Origin: RGIG6374 sp045600965
Lineage (GTDB): Bacteria > Bacteroidota > Bacteroidia > Bacteroidales > UBA932
Length of the DNA stretch: 15,240 nt
Reading direction: 5' to 3'
Assembly (NCBI GenBank): GCA_045600965.1
Contig: JAZRYW010000047.1
Span: 1-15,240 of the forward strand
The notes under the pieces are model-generated. The model was not told the origin of the DNA. It did not search any database and was given only the letters and a program-made list of their open reading frames with translations. Numbering within the stretch: the stretch's first letter is position 1; each line of letters starts with the position of its first letter. Shown piece after piece: positions 1 to 7,511 of this stretch. The translations under genes were made by a program, and so were the position numbers.

Positions 1-120
1 GGTAATCTTTATGAGTCTTGTTTCGTCTTTTGAATTTGTCATTCAGTCACGTAGCCCGCTACGCTCCTTCATTTCGCATTCAAAATCCATAAACAATCCT
101 TCATAAATCTTTACCAACTT
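1..120 (+). repeat. Intergenic foldback repeat, copy A (divergent ends)
   Basis: This is an imperfect palindrome. The outer arms are GGTAATCTTTATGA at 1-14 and TCATAAATCTTTACC at 101-115, an inner pair TTTTGAAT (28-35) and ATTCAAAA (78-85) is perfect, and the apex is CGTAGC (50-55), two bases, GCTACG (58-63). The core (CAGTCAC before the stem, GCTCCTTCATTTC after it) is shared with the copies at 9361 and 15098, in the same orientation. The outer ends do not match those copies, so it is a different subtype. It lies about 40 bases past the stop codon of the leftward kinase gene. The left end may continue beyond the window. Its function is unknown; a 3' transcript hairpin or a non-autonomous mobile element are both possible. 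Confidence 0.75.
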
Positions 121-160
121 ATTTTTTCATCATTCCTTAATCGGCTCAACATAAAGACAT

Positions 161-1240
161 TTACAGCCCCCTGATGTATTCCGCCATTTCGTCGCAGTGG
201 TTCAGGGTGCTGTGCAGGAGGGCCATCTGGTTGCGGGTGCGTACGAGATTGTGCTCGGGATAATTGATCTTGTAGTAGGTGTCCCCGTTGATATAGTCTG
301 CAAAGAAGCGGACGGCCTGCATATACTGGAACCGCAGGGCTCCGTAGGGGAGGTTCTCCTTTTCGACGGGGGTCAGGAACGTGGCCGATTCAATGTATCC
401 CCTGGCGAAGGGCTTGAAGATCTCCATCCTGAACCTGACCTTTTCGATGTCGGGGTCGTCCTCCGCCACGGTGTTTGCTCCAACTCGGAGGAAGTCACCG
501 AAATCGGAGAATACGAAGCCGGGCATAGTGGTGTCTAGGTCGATGACGCACAGCACGTTGCCATCCTTGTCGAAGAGCATATTGTTGACCTTGGTGTCGC
601 AGTGGCAGATGCGCTTTGGCAGTCTGCCTTCGCGGTACATACGCTCGGCCTTGCACATATCATAATCATATTTGTCCATCTCCGCGAGTATGACCTTCAC
701 CTCAGGGTTGGACATACGTCCTGCGGCATCCTTCGCCACGGCCTCCTTGAGCTGGCGGGAACGGAGCTCCATATTGTGGAAATCGGTGATTGTCTCGCCC
801 AGTTCGACCGGAATGTCGGCAAGCATCGCCTCGAACCTGCCGAACGCCCTGCCGGCAAGATAGGACGACTCGGGGGTGACTTCATCCTTGGTCACCGTGT
901 CGGGAATGAACACGGATATCCTCCAGTAGCCCTGTCCGTCGAACCAGTAAGTCTTATCTCCGCCCTTGACCTTGACGAATGAAAGTACCTTGCGGTCGAT
1001 GTCCTTTTCTCCGGCTTTTTCCAGCTTGCCGCGTATATGGGCCGTCACCGCATCAATGTTGCGGTGCAGAAGATCCACGTCCCGGAACACGGCGTTGTTG
1101 ATGCGCTGGAGCACATAGTCCGGCGAGCCGTCACCCGTGATGATGAGGTAGGTGTCGTTGATCAGGCCGTTGCCCAGGGGCCTGATGTCCAGAACTTCAC
1201 CGCCGATATCGAATATCCCTGCTATTTCCTTCTTATCCAT
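161..1240 (-). CDS. NahK-like phosphotransferase (APH/choline kinase fold)
   Basis: This is a cytoplasmic small-molecule kinase of 359 residues in the aminoglycoside phosphotransferase/choline kinase superfamily. The catalytic loop is the Brenner-type HCDTKVNN at residues 213-220, with D215 as expected base and N220 or N219 as metal ligand, and the magnesium-binding motif is IDLDTTMPG at 233-241 (D234, D236). This pair, followed by DFGDFLR, resembles N-acetylhexosamine 1-kinase (NahK) of bifidobacteria, which phosphorylates GlcNAc/GalNAc/LNB-derived sugars at C1. The N-terminal lobe (NGLINDTYLI, 24-33) fits a nucleotide-binding loop. It is the last gene of the leftward tetR operon, 8 bases after the antiporter gene. 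The substrate cannot be fixed from sequence; a role in amino-sugar salvage is the best inference, and true antibiotic resistance is unlikely. Confidence 0.85.
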   Translation of the reverse strand: MDKKEIAGIFDIGGEVLDIRPLGNGLINDTYLIITGDGSPDYVLQRINNAVFRDVDLLHRNIDAVTAHIRGKLEKAGEKDIDRKVLSFVKVKGGDKTYWFDGQGYWRISVFIPDTVTKDEVTPESSYLAGRAFGRFEAMLADIPVELGETITDFHNMELRSRQLKEAVAKDAAGRMSNPEVKVILAEMDKYDYDMCKAERMYREGRLPKRICHCDTKVNNMLFDKDGNVLCVIDLDTTMPGFVFSDFGDFLRVGANTVAEDDPDIEKVRFRMEIFKPFARGYIESATFLTPVEKENLPYGALRFQYMQAVRFFADYINGDTYYKINYPEHNLVRTRNQMALLHSTLNHCDEMAEYIRGL

Positions 1241-1248
1241 AACGTTCC

Positions 1249-2859
1249 CTAACCGACAGCGTTTCCTCTCTTGAGCAGCACCAGCACATCACCTTCACGC
1301 AGGACGGTGTTGCCGTTGGGGATTATCCTTTCTTCTCCTCTCCGGATCATTACAAGCAGGCTTCTGTCCTTCTTGGGATATTCGCTGACCCTGTGCCCGG
1401 CCCACCTGCTGCCCTCTGAAAGGTGATGCTGAATAAGGCTGTCCGTGTTCCCGCCCTGGAACGGGCGTGTACAGACGACAACTTCGTCATCTGTCTGAAG
1501 CAGGGTGTCCCCCTTAGGCACAATGCGCTCATCGCCCCTTACGACAAGGGCGATGAGGCAGTCCTGAGGCAAATCCAGGTCCTTGATCTGACGATTGTTC
1601 CAACTGCTTGATTCCTTTATCCTTATCGCTCCGAAGGAAATTTCCGCGCTTTCGCTGAAGTCGCTGAATGTAGTCATCACGTCCTGGCCGGAGTCGGTCA
1701 TCCCCGTCGCCTTTGCTGCGGCGGGAATCAGCGAACCCTGCAGCGCTATGGATACCAGGACTATGCAGAACACGATGCTGAATATATCATTTTGCAGCCC
1801 TACGCCCGAGGTCAGGATGTTGATGGCGAACACTATCGATGCCGCTCCGCGGAGCCCTACGAATGAAATCAGTTCCAGCTGCTTGAACGGATATTTCCTG
1901 AAAGGGGCCAGCACGCCGCAGACTGCAAGCGGACGCGCGACAAGGGTCAGGAAACCGAATATTATCAGTGCCGGAAGCAGGGAGTGCAGCAGGTTGGACG
2001 GGATGGCCAGCATCCCGAGCAGGAAGAAGATGACTATCTGCATCAGGCTCGTGATGGCATCGAAAAATGAGACCAGAGGCTTGCGTTCGGGGAATTCGGT
2101 GTTTCCGAGCACGATGCCGACTATGTAGGCGCTCAGATATCCGTTGCCGCCGGCGATGTCCGGCAGCGCATAGGAGACAAGCGCTATGGCTATGAACAGC
2201 AGCAGGTCGAAGCCGTTATTGCGGAAACTGATTCTTTTCAGGAGGAACACGGCGCCTGTCGATATAATCAGTCCGCCTGCGGCGCCGAAGGCTATTTGGG
2301 AGAATATCTTCCATACTATGCCTCCTGCAGAGACGCCGCCGCTGAAAAGCGACAGCATCACGGCCGTGAGCATATATGACATAGGGTCGTTGGAACCGCT
2401 CTCCACCTCAAGAAGCGGGGCGCTGTTGTTCTTAAGGCCCAACTTGCGGGAACGGAGTATGGAAAACACCGTCGCCGCATCCGTTGAGCTTATCACTGCG
2501 CCCATAAGGAAACTCTCAAGCCAGTCCCACCCGAGCGCAAAATGGCAGAACAGGCCGACAAATGCAGCGGTAAGCGCCACTCCCACGGTCGCGAGCAACC
2601 CCGCTTCCACGGCAACGGGCCTGGCGGATTTCCATCTTGTGCCGAAGCCTCCGTAGAACATTATGAAAATGAGCGCTATGGTGCTTATGTCCCCGACTAC
2701 CCAGCCGTTCTGGGATGCGAATTCGTCATACCGGCTGCCGCACAGAAGGCCGAGCATCAGGAAGAAGAGCAGGACGGGAATCCCGATCTTTCCGGAAAAC
2801 TTGTTGAAGAATACGCAGGTGGCGACAATCGCCGAGAATATCAGTAGATAGAGCGCCAT
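1249..2859 (-). CDS. K+/H+ antiporter, CPA1 NhaP2/CvrA-like, with two TrkA_C domains
   Basis: This is an inner-membrane cation/proton exchanger of 536 residues. About 12 hydrophobic segments fill residues 1-385. Ion-path motifs typical of CPA1 are visible: STDAAT at 125-130 (D127) and ESGSNDP at 153-159 (N157, D158), and FVGLRGAAS at 333-341 is characteristic of NhaP proteins. The cytoplasmic tail carries two TrkA_C/RCK_C-like units, about 405-467 (AIRIKESSSWNNRQIKDLDLP) and about 478-533 (RVSEYPKKDRSLLVMIRRGEE region), each ending in a DEVVV or GDVLVLL strand; such domains bind nucleotides or second messengers in relatives. It is probably involved in potassium or pH homeostasis under stress. 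The start lies 4 bases past the stop of the CPBP protease gene and the stop is 8 bases before the kinase start, so the genes are probably co-transcribed. The transported ion (K+ or Na+) is inferred from family only. Confidence 0.88.
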   Translation of the reverse strand: MALYLLIFSAIVATCVFFNKFSGKIGIPVLLFFLMLGLLCGSRYDEFASQNGWVVGDISTIALIFIMFYGGFGTRWKSARPVAVEAGLLATVGVALTAAFVGLFCHFALGWDWLESFLMGAVISSTDAATVFSILRSRKLGLKNNSAPLLEVESGSNDPMSYMLTAVMLSLFSGGVSAGGIVWKIFSQIAFGAAGGLIISTGAVFLLKRISFRNNGFDLLLFIAIALVSYALPDIAGGNGYLSAYIVGIVLGNTEFPERKPLVSFFDAITSLMQIVIFFLLGMLAIPSNLLHSLLPALIIFGFLTLVARPLAVCGVLAPFRKYPFKQLELISFVGLRGAASIVFAINILTSGVGLQNDIFSIVFCIVLVSIALQGSLIPAAAKATGMTDSGQDVMTTFSDFSESAEISFGAIRIKESSSWNNRQIKDLDLPQDCLIALVVRGDERIVPKGDTLLQTDDEVVVCTRPFQGGNTDSLIQHHLSEGSRWAGHRVSEYPKKDRSLLVMIRRGEERIIPNGNTVLREGDVLVLLKRGNAVG

Positions 2860-2863
2860 AAGT

Positions 2864-3688
2864 CTATTCTGCAGGTTTTTTATGGGAGGTGCGGATCAGA
2901 TGGATGAAACGGATTGACAGCGCCGTGCCCAGCACTGCGGCAAATATCGATGCCTCCGGCCCGAAATCGCCTCCGGTGATTATGTCGGGACCCTTCAGCA
3001 CGGCGTTCATTATGCTTTCCTCTTCTCCGTTGCCGGAGACTTCAAGGCCGAATATATTGCCCTGTGTGAAGTTCCAGGCCCAGTGAATGCCGATGGGAAG
3101 CCACAGCGTGCCGGCATATTTGAAAGCCGCGCCGAGCAGCAGCCCCGCCTCGACGGCTATGGCTACCGAGCTCCAGATTGTCGCCCCCGGCTGGAAAGCG
3201 TGGGCGAAACCGAACGCAAGCGAGGATATCCCTATTGCCCACCAGAAACCGAACCTTTCGTCTATGAGCCTGAACAGGATCCCTCTGAATATCGCCTCTT
3301 CCGAGCAGGCCACGAGGAAATAGAAGCAGAAATGCATCATTATCATCCCCCAGTGCGGAGATGCATAACCGGCCCTGTATGCGCCGAGGGCCGCCAATAT
3401 CCCAGTAATGGCGCAGAAGAAGAGCGCCCCGACCGCCATTCCTTTGAGGATTTCATTCGGGCAGGCCAGGGTGTCCGTCCTCCATTCCTTCTCAAAGAGC
3501 CTTGCCCACAGCAGGAACAATCCGAGAATGGCTGCGCCCGAGGCTATGGAAACGACGGCCTTCAGGCGCAAGGATTCAATCATCAGTGCTGCTGTCTGGG
3601 CGATGCCATAGACCGTCATCAGGACAAATATGCCGGGCACCAGTTCAATTATCCATTTCCAGAGGGATATCTTCTTGATTCGTGTCAT
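2864..3688 (-). CDS. CPBP-family intramembrane metalloprotease (CAAX protease-like)
   Basis: This is a polytopic inner-membrane protein of 274 residues with the three motifs of the CPBP/Rce1 family: EEAIFR at 130-135 (E130, E131, R135), FGFAH at 159-163 (H163) and HWAWN at 202-206 (H202, N206). These form the metal-binding active site in the membrane. Eukaryotic relatives cleave prenylated CAAX proteins; bacterial members process peptides, give bacteriocin self-immunity or act on unknown substrates. I chose the ATG at 3688 rather than an upstream in-frame start at 3775, because the upstream 29 residues are polar and proline-rich, lie over the end of tetR, and the 3688 ATG overlaps the tetR stop as ATGA, a usual sign of translational coupling. 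The gene is followed after 4 bases by the antiporter gene. No signal for its substrate is visible. Confidence 0.87.
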   Translation of the reverse strand: MTRIKKISLWKWIIELVPGIFVLMTVYGIAQTAALMIESLRLKAVVSIASGAAILGLFLLWARLFEKEWRTDTLACPNEILKGMAVGALFFCAITGILAALGAYRAGYASPHWGMIMMHFCFYFLVACSEEAIFRGILFRLIDERFGFWWAIGISSLAFGFAHAFQPGATIWSSVAIAVEAGLLLGAAFKYAGTLWLPIGIHWAWNFTQGNIFGLEVSGNGEEESIMNAVLKGPDIITGGDFGPEASIFAAVLGTALSIRFIHLIRTSHKKPAE

Positions 3689-4287
3689 AATGTGTATCTT
3701 GTGCGGATGAGTGTTTCGATTTCCTGCCTGCGGCGGAGGAGGTAGGCATCTATCCGCTCCTGGCCAAGACCGCATACGTTCTCGAGGGTGGGGATGATAA
3801 GGAAAGGGGAGATCACCAGGAACAGGATGTTTTCCAGCAGACCGCCCATTGATGTCTGAGCAACCGAGCCGGCCTTGATGCGCGCTTCCAGGCGCCTGGA
3901 GTGGCCCTTGATGATGGATTTCAACGAGGTTTCCACGGGGGTGCGGTATCTTTCGAGCAGCTGCGGAGCGCTGCGGGCGACATCCTGTATCAGGAAGGGG
4001 AACTTCCTGTCGCCGTTGAGCACGTCGAACATCGAGCCCGCGGCATCGGCGGCCATCTGTACGAAATCGGCATCATCCTTCATAATCGACCTCAGCCTTT
4101 CGATGAAGGTGTATGTGTGGGTGTCGAGGATTTTCAGGAACAGCTGCTCCTTGCTGCGGAAGTAATAGTTGACCATAGCGTGCGTCACGCCTGCGCGTCT
4201 GGCTACGGTCACCATAGAAGTGCCGTTGTATCCGTTGCGGTAGAATTCGTCTTCGGCTGCAAGCAGTATTTCCTCTTCCTTTGTCAT
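3685..4287 (-). CDS. TetR/AcrR-family transcriptional regulator
   Basis: This is a DNA-binding regulator of 200 residues. The N-terminal helix-turn-helix is clear: MTKEEEILLAAEDEFYRNGY leads to TSMVTVARRAGVTHAMVNYY and then FRSKEQLF, the TetR_N pattern at residues 1-50. The remaining 150 residues are mainly helical and ligand-binding in TetR proteins; I recognise no specific subfamily. It is divergent from the exporter operon, which makes it the likely repressor of that operon, and it is the first gene of its own operon, overlapping the CPBP gene by 4 bases. In E. coli the TetR protein CecR (YbiH) sits next to and controls ybhGFSR, so the pairing is an established arrangement. I chose the ATG at 4287; an in-frame TTG at 4368 would add 27 residues with no family counterpart. 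The ligand is unknown. Confidence 0.9.
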   Translation of the reverse strand: MTKEEEILLAAEDEFYRNGYNGTSMVTVARRAGVTHAMVNYYFRSKEQLFLKILDTHTYTFIERLRSIMKDDADFVQMAADAAGSMFDVLNGDRKFPFLIQDVARSAPQLLERYRTPVETSLKSIIKGHSRRLEARIKAGSVAQTSMGGLLENILFLVISPFLIIPTLENVCGLGQERIDAYLLRRRQEIETLIRTRYTL

Positions 4288-4290
4288 CAA

Positions 4291-4307
4291 GTCCGGATTT
4301 TGTCCGG
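4291..4307. promoter_or_regulatory. GTCCGG direct/inverted repeat just upstream of tetR
   Basis: GTCCGG occurs at 4291-4296 and again at 4302-4307, spaced 11 bases start to start, about one helical turn. Because CCGG is self-complementary the same bases also form an inverted repeat CCGGA-N5-TCCGG (4293-4307). It ends 4 bases from the tetR start codon. This could be an operator for autoregulation or a 5' UTR hairpin. It would be coding if the TTG at 4368 were the true start. Weakly supported. Confidence 0.3.
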
Positions 4308-4323
4308 CAAGATATGAAAAAAA

Positions 4324-4355
4324 TTTGGAAAAATCTTGTTCAGACCTTACATTTG
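4324..4355 (+). promoter_or_regulatory. Bacteroidetes-type promoter of the exporter operon
   Basis: TTTG at 4324-4327 and TACATTTG at 4348-4355 match the Bacteroidetes sigma-ABfr consensus (-33 TTTG and -7 TAnnTTTG) at every fixed base, with a 20-base spacer. Transcription would start near 4360-4364, giving a leader of about 35 bases before the tolC-like ATG at 4398. Confidence 0.75.
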
Positions 4356-4362
4356 CGGCAAT

Positions 4363-4376
4363 TAACAATGTTGTTA
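4363..4376. promoter_or_regulatory. Palindrome at the predicted start site, candidate TetR operator
   Basis: TAACAATGTTGTTA is a perfect 6+2+6 inverted repeat starting 7 bases after the -7 box, that is, at the predicted transcription start. A protein bound here would block the exporter promoter. TetR proteins usually bind palindromes of about this size in the divergent region next to their gene. A wider arm pair, AATTAAC (4360-4366) and GTTAATT (4386-4392), surrounds it. Binding by the tetR product at 3685-4287 is inferred from position and symmetry. Confidence 0.55.
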
Positions 4377-4397
4377 GACATATAAGTTAATTCGGGT

Positions 4398-5669
4398 ATG
4401 ACAAAGCAGAAACTTTTTACTCTGGCCCTCGCGGCGCTTGGCATCTGCCCTTCAGCATTCAGCCAGACCAGCCTTGAGCAGTGCATCAATCTCGCCTACG
4501 GCAACTATCCCCAGATCGAGGAATATGATCTCATCGAGGCGTCGAAGGGGTATGACATCAGGAATGCGGCACTTGCCTGGGCACCGCAAGTCAGCGTTTC
4601 CGGAAAGGCGAGCTGGCAGTCGGCGGTGGTGGAGATGCCCTGGGATATACCGGGTATGGAACTGGACATCCCGCATATGCAATACGGCGTGACCGCTGAT
4701 GTCAGCCAGCAGATATGGGATGGAGGGGCGAGTGCGGTGAAGAAGAGGCTCATCACCTCCGAGGCGGAGGTCAGCAGCCGTCAACTGGAGGTCAACCTCT
4801 ATTCCATACGCGGCAGAGTGCAGAATATATATCTTAGTATCAAACTGATAGAGAAGCAGTTGGAGCTGAACCGCCTGCTTATGGAGAGCCTCGTCAGGAC
4901 GCTTGGCGAGACAAGCGCTATGGTGGAGAACGGAGTGGCGTACAGTTCCGACCTGGACCAGGTCAAGGTCAGCATACTTTCCTGCGAACAGCAGAGGGAG
5001 GGACTCGAAACGGAGCGTGGCTCCTATGTCAGGATGCTCGGCATACTGGTCGGGCGCAATCTGGAGGGGGAGACGTTTGAGGAACCCGCTGTCAGCCTGC
5101 CAGAAGATACGCAAATTGCAATCAGCCGTCCTGAACTCGGCCTGTATGACGCACAGTCGCGGCAGATCGATTTGAAACGCAAGCAGCTGAACGTCAATCT
5201 GTCACCGAAGCTGAACCTTAACGTCCAGGCCGGTTATGCCCGTCCGGGTCTGAATATGCTGTCCGGCAAGTTCGATCCCTATGTGATGGCCGGTCTGAAG
5301 CTTCAATGGAACTTCGGCAGTCTCTACACCCTGAACAACGACAGGCGCAGGATAAGCCTTGAAGAGTCGCGTCTGGATGCGCTGCGGAGGAGCTTCCTGA
5401 TGAACACCTCCATAGAGGCGGCCCAGAAGGAGAGCCAGATGCGCAAGGCGGTCCAGGTTATGGAGAAGGATGACGAAATCATCAGCCTGAGGCACAGCAT
5501 ACGCCTCTCCGCTGAAAATCAGTACAAGGAGGGTGTCATCAAGATGAACGACTATCTCAGAATCCTTGACGACGAGTTCACGGCCCGTCTGGACTCGGAC
5601 GTGCACTACATACAATATATGATGGCCGTTCTCGACCTTGAGAACACCATAGGCAGGGGCGATGAATGA
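4398..5669 (+). CDS. TolC-family outer-membrane efflux channel protein
   Basis: This is an outer-membrane channel component of 423 residues, first gene of the exporter operon. A signal peptide is clear: basic MTKQK, a hydrophobic stretch LFTLALAALGI, then SAFS before Q23 as a signal peptidase I site. The mature part opens with TSLEQCINLAYGNYPQIEEY, the usual TolC/OEP helix start, and contains long heptad-rich helices (about 110-200 and 310-400) separated by strands with alternating hydrophobic residues, consistent with the duplicated OEP fold that assembles as a trimer with a beta-barrel and periplasmic helical tunnel. The length fits the family. It should dock with the adaptor encoded 33 bases downstream. 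The nearest promoter and candidate operator lie directly upstream. The substrate is unknown. Confidence 0.9.
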   Translation: MTKQKLFTLALAALGICPSAFSQTSLEQCINLAYGNYPQIEEYDLIEASKGYDIRNAALAWAPQVSVSGKASWQSAVVEMPWDIPGMELDIPHMQYGVTADVSQQIWDGGASAVKKRLITSEAEVSSRQLEVNLYSIRGRVQNIYLSIKLIEKQLELNRLLMESLVRTLGETSAMVENGVAYSSDLDQVKVSILSCEQQREGLETERGSYVRMLGILVGRNLEGETFEEPAVSLPEDTQIAISRPELGLYDAQSRQIDLKRKQLNVNLSPKLNLNVQAGYARPGLNMLSGKFDPYVMAGLKLQWNFGSLYTLNNDRRRISLEESRLDALRRSFLMNTSIEAAQKESQMRKAVQVMEKDDEIISLRHSIRLSAENQYKEGVIKMNDYLRILDDEFTARLDSDVHYIQYMMAVLDLENTIGRGDE

Positions 5670-5702
5670 CAAACAATAAGGAAATCAAAAACACACAATA
5701 AG

Positions 5703-6599
5703 ATGAAGAAGAATATCATATCAGCGCTGGCGCTGATTCCGGGGCTGGTGCTCCAGTCCTGCGGAAATGACATTCCGTTCGATGCCTGCGGCCAGATCGA
5801 GGCGACCGAAGTCACCGTCTCCGCCGAGGCAAACGGCAAAATACTCTCGCTCGACGTTATGGAAGGCGACAAGGTGGTGGAAGGCGCGATGATAGGCGCG
5901 ATAGACTCCAACCTGATTGTCCTCCAGATAGCCGAACTGCGTGAAAGGATAGGCGGAACCACATCCCGTCTGGTGGACATCCACCGTCAGATGGAACCGA
6001 ACCGCAACCAGATGGAAAGCCTTGAAAGGGACCTTGAACGCTATCGCAACCTTCTCGAGAACAATGCGGCGACACAGAAGCAGGTGGATGACATCACTGA
6101 CAAGATCAGGATACTCAAGGCCCAGATGGCCGCTCAGCGTCAGACCTGGGAGAGGGGCAATTCCAGTGTGGCCTCGGAGATGAGCGTCTATCAGACGCAG
6201 CTGGCACAGAAGGAGGACCAGCTTGCAAAATGCCGGATCACAGTTCCTGTGACAGGCACCGTGCTGACGAAATATGCCGAGAAGGGAGAAACTGTGACCG
6301 GCGGCAAACCGCTCTTCAAGCTCGCCGATCTGGACAATGTCTATGTGCGCGCATATTTCACCACAGAACAGCTCTCGGACCTGAAACTCGGCGACACGGT
6401 CACTGTCATACCCGATGACGGCACGGCCTCGCCCAAGGAATATCAGGGCAAGGTCACCTCCATTTCAGGCCAGGCCGAGTTCACGCCCAAGAACATTCAG
6501 ACCAGGGACGAGCGTGCCGATATGGTGTACGCGGTGAAGGTTGCCGTGCCTAACGACGGCGCACTCCGCCTTGGAATGTATGCATACATAAGAAAATGA
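5703..6599 (+). CDS. HlyD/YbhG-like periplasmic adaptor lipoprotein (membrane fusion protein)
   Basis: This 298-residue protein bridges the inner-membrane ABC transporter and the TolC-like channel. It has a lipoprotein-type signal, with LVLQSC ending at C20, so it is probably anchored by lipid. Domains in order are: first half of the lipoyl/biotinyl-like hairpin (about 28-64, QIEATEVTVSAEANGKI), a long coiled coil (about 70-178, rich in Q, E, K and L), the second lipoyl half (about 179-212, ITVPVTGTVLTKYAEKGETV), then a beta-barrel (about 213-298). This is the YbhG/EmrA-like arrangement. The stop overlaps the ATG of the first ATPase gene (ATGATG at 6596-6601), pointing to coupled translation. 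Export of a drug, lipid or other hydrophobic compound is inferred from the YbhGFSR resemblance only. Confidence 0.9.
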   Translation: MKKNIISALALIPGLVLQSCGNDIPFDACGQIEATEVTVSAEANGKILSLDVMEGDKVVEGAMIGAIDSNLIVLQIAELRERIGGTTSRLVDIHRQMEPNRNQMESLERDLERYRNLLENNAATQKQVDDITDKIRILKAQMAAQRQTWERGNSSVASEMSVYQTQLAQKEDQLAKCRITVPVTGTVLTKYAEKGETVTGGKPLFKLADLDNVYVRAYFTTEQLSDLKLGDTVTVIPDDGTASPKEYQGKVTSISGQAEFTPKNIQTRDERADMVYAVKVAVPNDGALRLGMYAYIRK

Positions 6600-7510
6600 T
6601 GGATCCGCAGACAGCCATACGGGTCGAGGGCATCTGCAAGTCGTACAAGGGCGTGCAGGCTCTCAAGGATGTCAGCCTCGATGTCAGGCAGGGGGAGATA
6701 TTCGGCCTGATAGGTCCTGACGGCGCCGGCAAGACCTCCCTGTTCCGCATACTTACGACGCTTTCGCTCGCCGATTCGGGAAATGCTGAGGTGGCGGGCC
6801 GGGACGTGGTTGCGGACTACGCTCTCATACGCAGGATCATAGGCTATATGCCGGGGCATTTCGCCCTTTATCAGGACCTGAGTGTCGAGGAGAACCTTAA
6901 TTTCTACGCCACGGTATTCGGCACCACTGTCGAGCGGAACTATGATACCATCAAGGAGATATATTCCCAGATAGAGATGTTCTCCGACCGCAAGGCAAGG
7001 GACCTTTCGGGCGGTATGAAGCAGAAACTGGCCCTGTGCTGCGCGCTTGTACACAAGCCGGAGGTGCTCTTCCTCGACGAACCGACAACGGGCGTGGACG
7101 CCGTGAGCAGGAAGGAGTTCTGGGCTATGCTTTCCAGGATAAGGGCTTCCGGAGTGACCATTCTGGTCTCAACTCCCTATATGGACGAGGCCGCCCTGTG
7201 CGACAATATCGCGCTGATACTTGACGGACGGATCATCGACAAGGGCACCCCGGAGGAGATACGTTCCCGCTATCCAAACAGGCTGTACGCCGTCAGGGGC
7301 GGCAATATGTTCCGCATCCTGAACGTCCTGCGTCCGGTTGACGGAGTGGTGCGCTGCAGTTCGTTCGGCTCCGAATGCCACGTGGCGGTTGCCGACGGCG
7401 GACCGGACGGCGGGGGACTGCTTTCCGTGCTTGAAGCCTCCGGTATGGACGGCTGTCAGGTGGAGGAGATACGCGCGGGAATAGAGGACTGTTTCATAGG
7501 ATTGTCATAA
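6596..7510 (+). CDS. ABC transporter ATPase 1 (YbhF N-half-like, missing Q-loop Gln and H-loop His)
   Basis: This 304-residue nucleotide-binding protein probably powers the ABC-2 permeases. Walker A is GPDGAGKTS at 40-48, the signature is LSGGMKQK at 137-144, and Walker B is VLFLDEPT at 157-164. Two usual residues are absent: the Q-loop reads GYMPGHF, with G87 where the partner has Q87, and the H-loop reads STPYMDEA, with P194 in place of histidine. It thus resembles the N-terminal half of E. coli YbhF, whose H-loop, from memory, is also non-histidine. Residues beyond about 235 form a C-terminal extension without a motif I recognise. The start may be either ATG of the ATGATG at 6596 or 6599; both overlap the adaptor stop. 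Only one base separates its stop from the second ATPase gene, so this is a split form of a fused family protein. It is probably a heterodimer partner rather than a self-sufficient ATPase. Confidence 0.92.
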   Translation: MMDPQTAIRVEGICKSYKGVQALKDVSLDVRQGEIFGLIGPDGAGKTSLFRILTTLSLADSGNAEVAGRDVVADYALIRRIIGYMPGHFALYQDLSVEENLNFYATVFGTTVERNYDTIKEIYSQIEMFSDRKARDLSGGMKQKLALCCALVHKPEVLFLDEPTTGVDAVSRKEFWAMLSRIRASGVTILVSTPYMDEAALCDNIALILDGRIIDKGTPEEIRSRYPNRLYAVRGGNMFRILNVLRPVDGVVRCSSFGSECHVAVADGGPDGGGLLSVLEASGMDGCQVEEIRAGIEDCFIGLS

Positions 7511-7511
7511 T

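Noticed and set aside
3689..3775. Longer start for the CPBP protease at 3775
   Set aside because: The added residues are proline- and arginine-rich and read through the end of tetR in another frame; the ATGA overlap at 3685-3688 is a better start.
4288..4368. Longer tetR start at a TTG (4368)
   Set aside because: It would overlap the promoter and palindrome of the divergent operon, and adds 27 residues before a normal TetR start.
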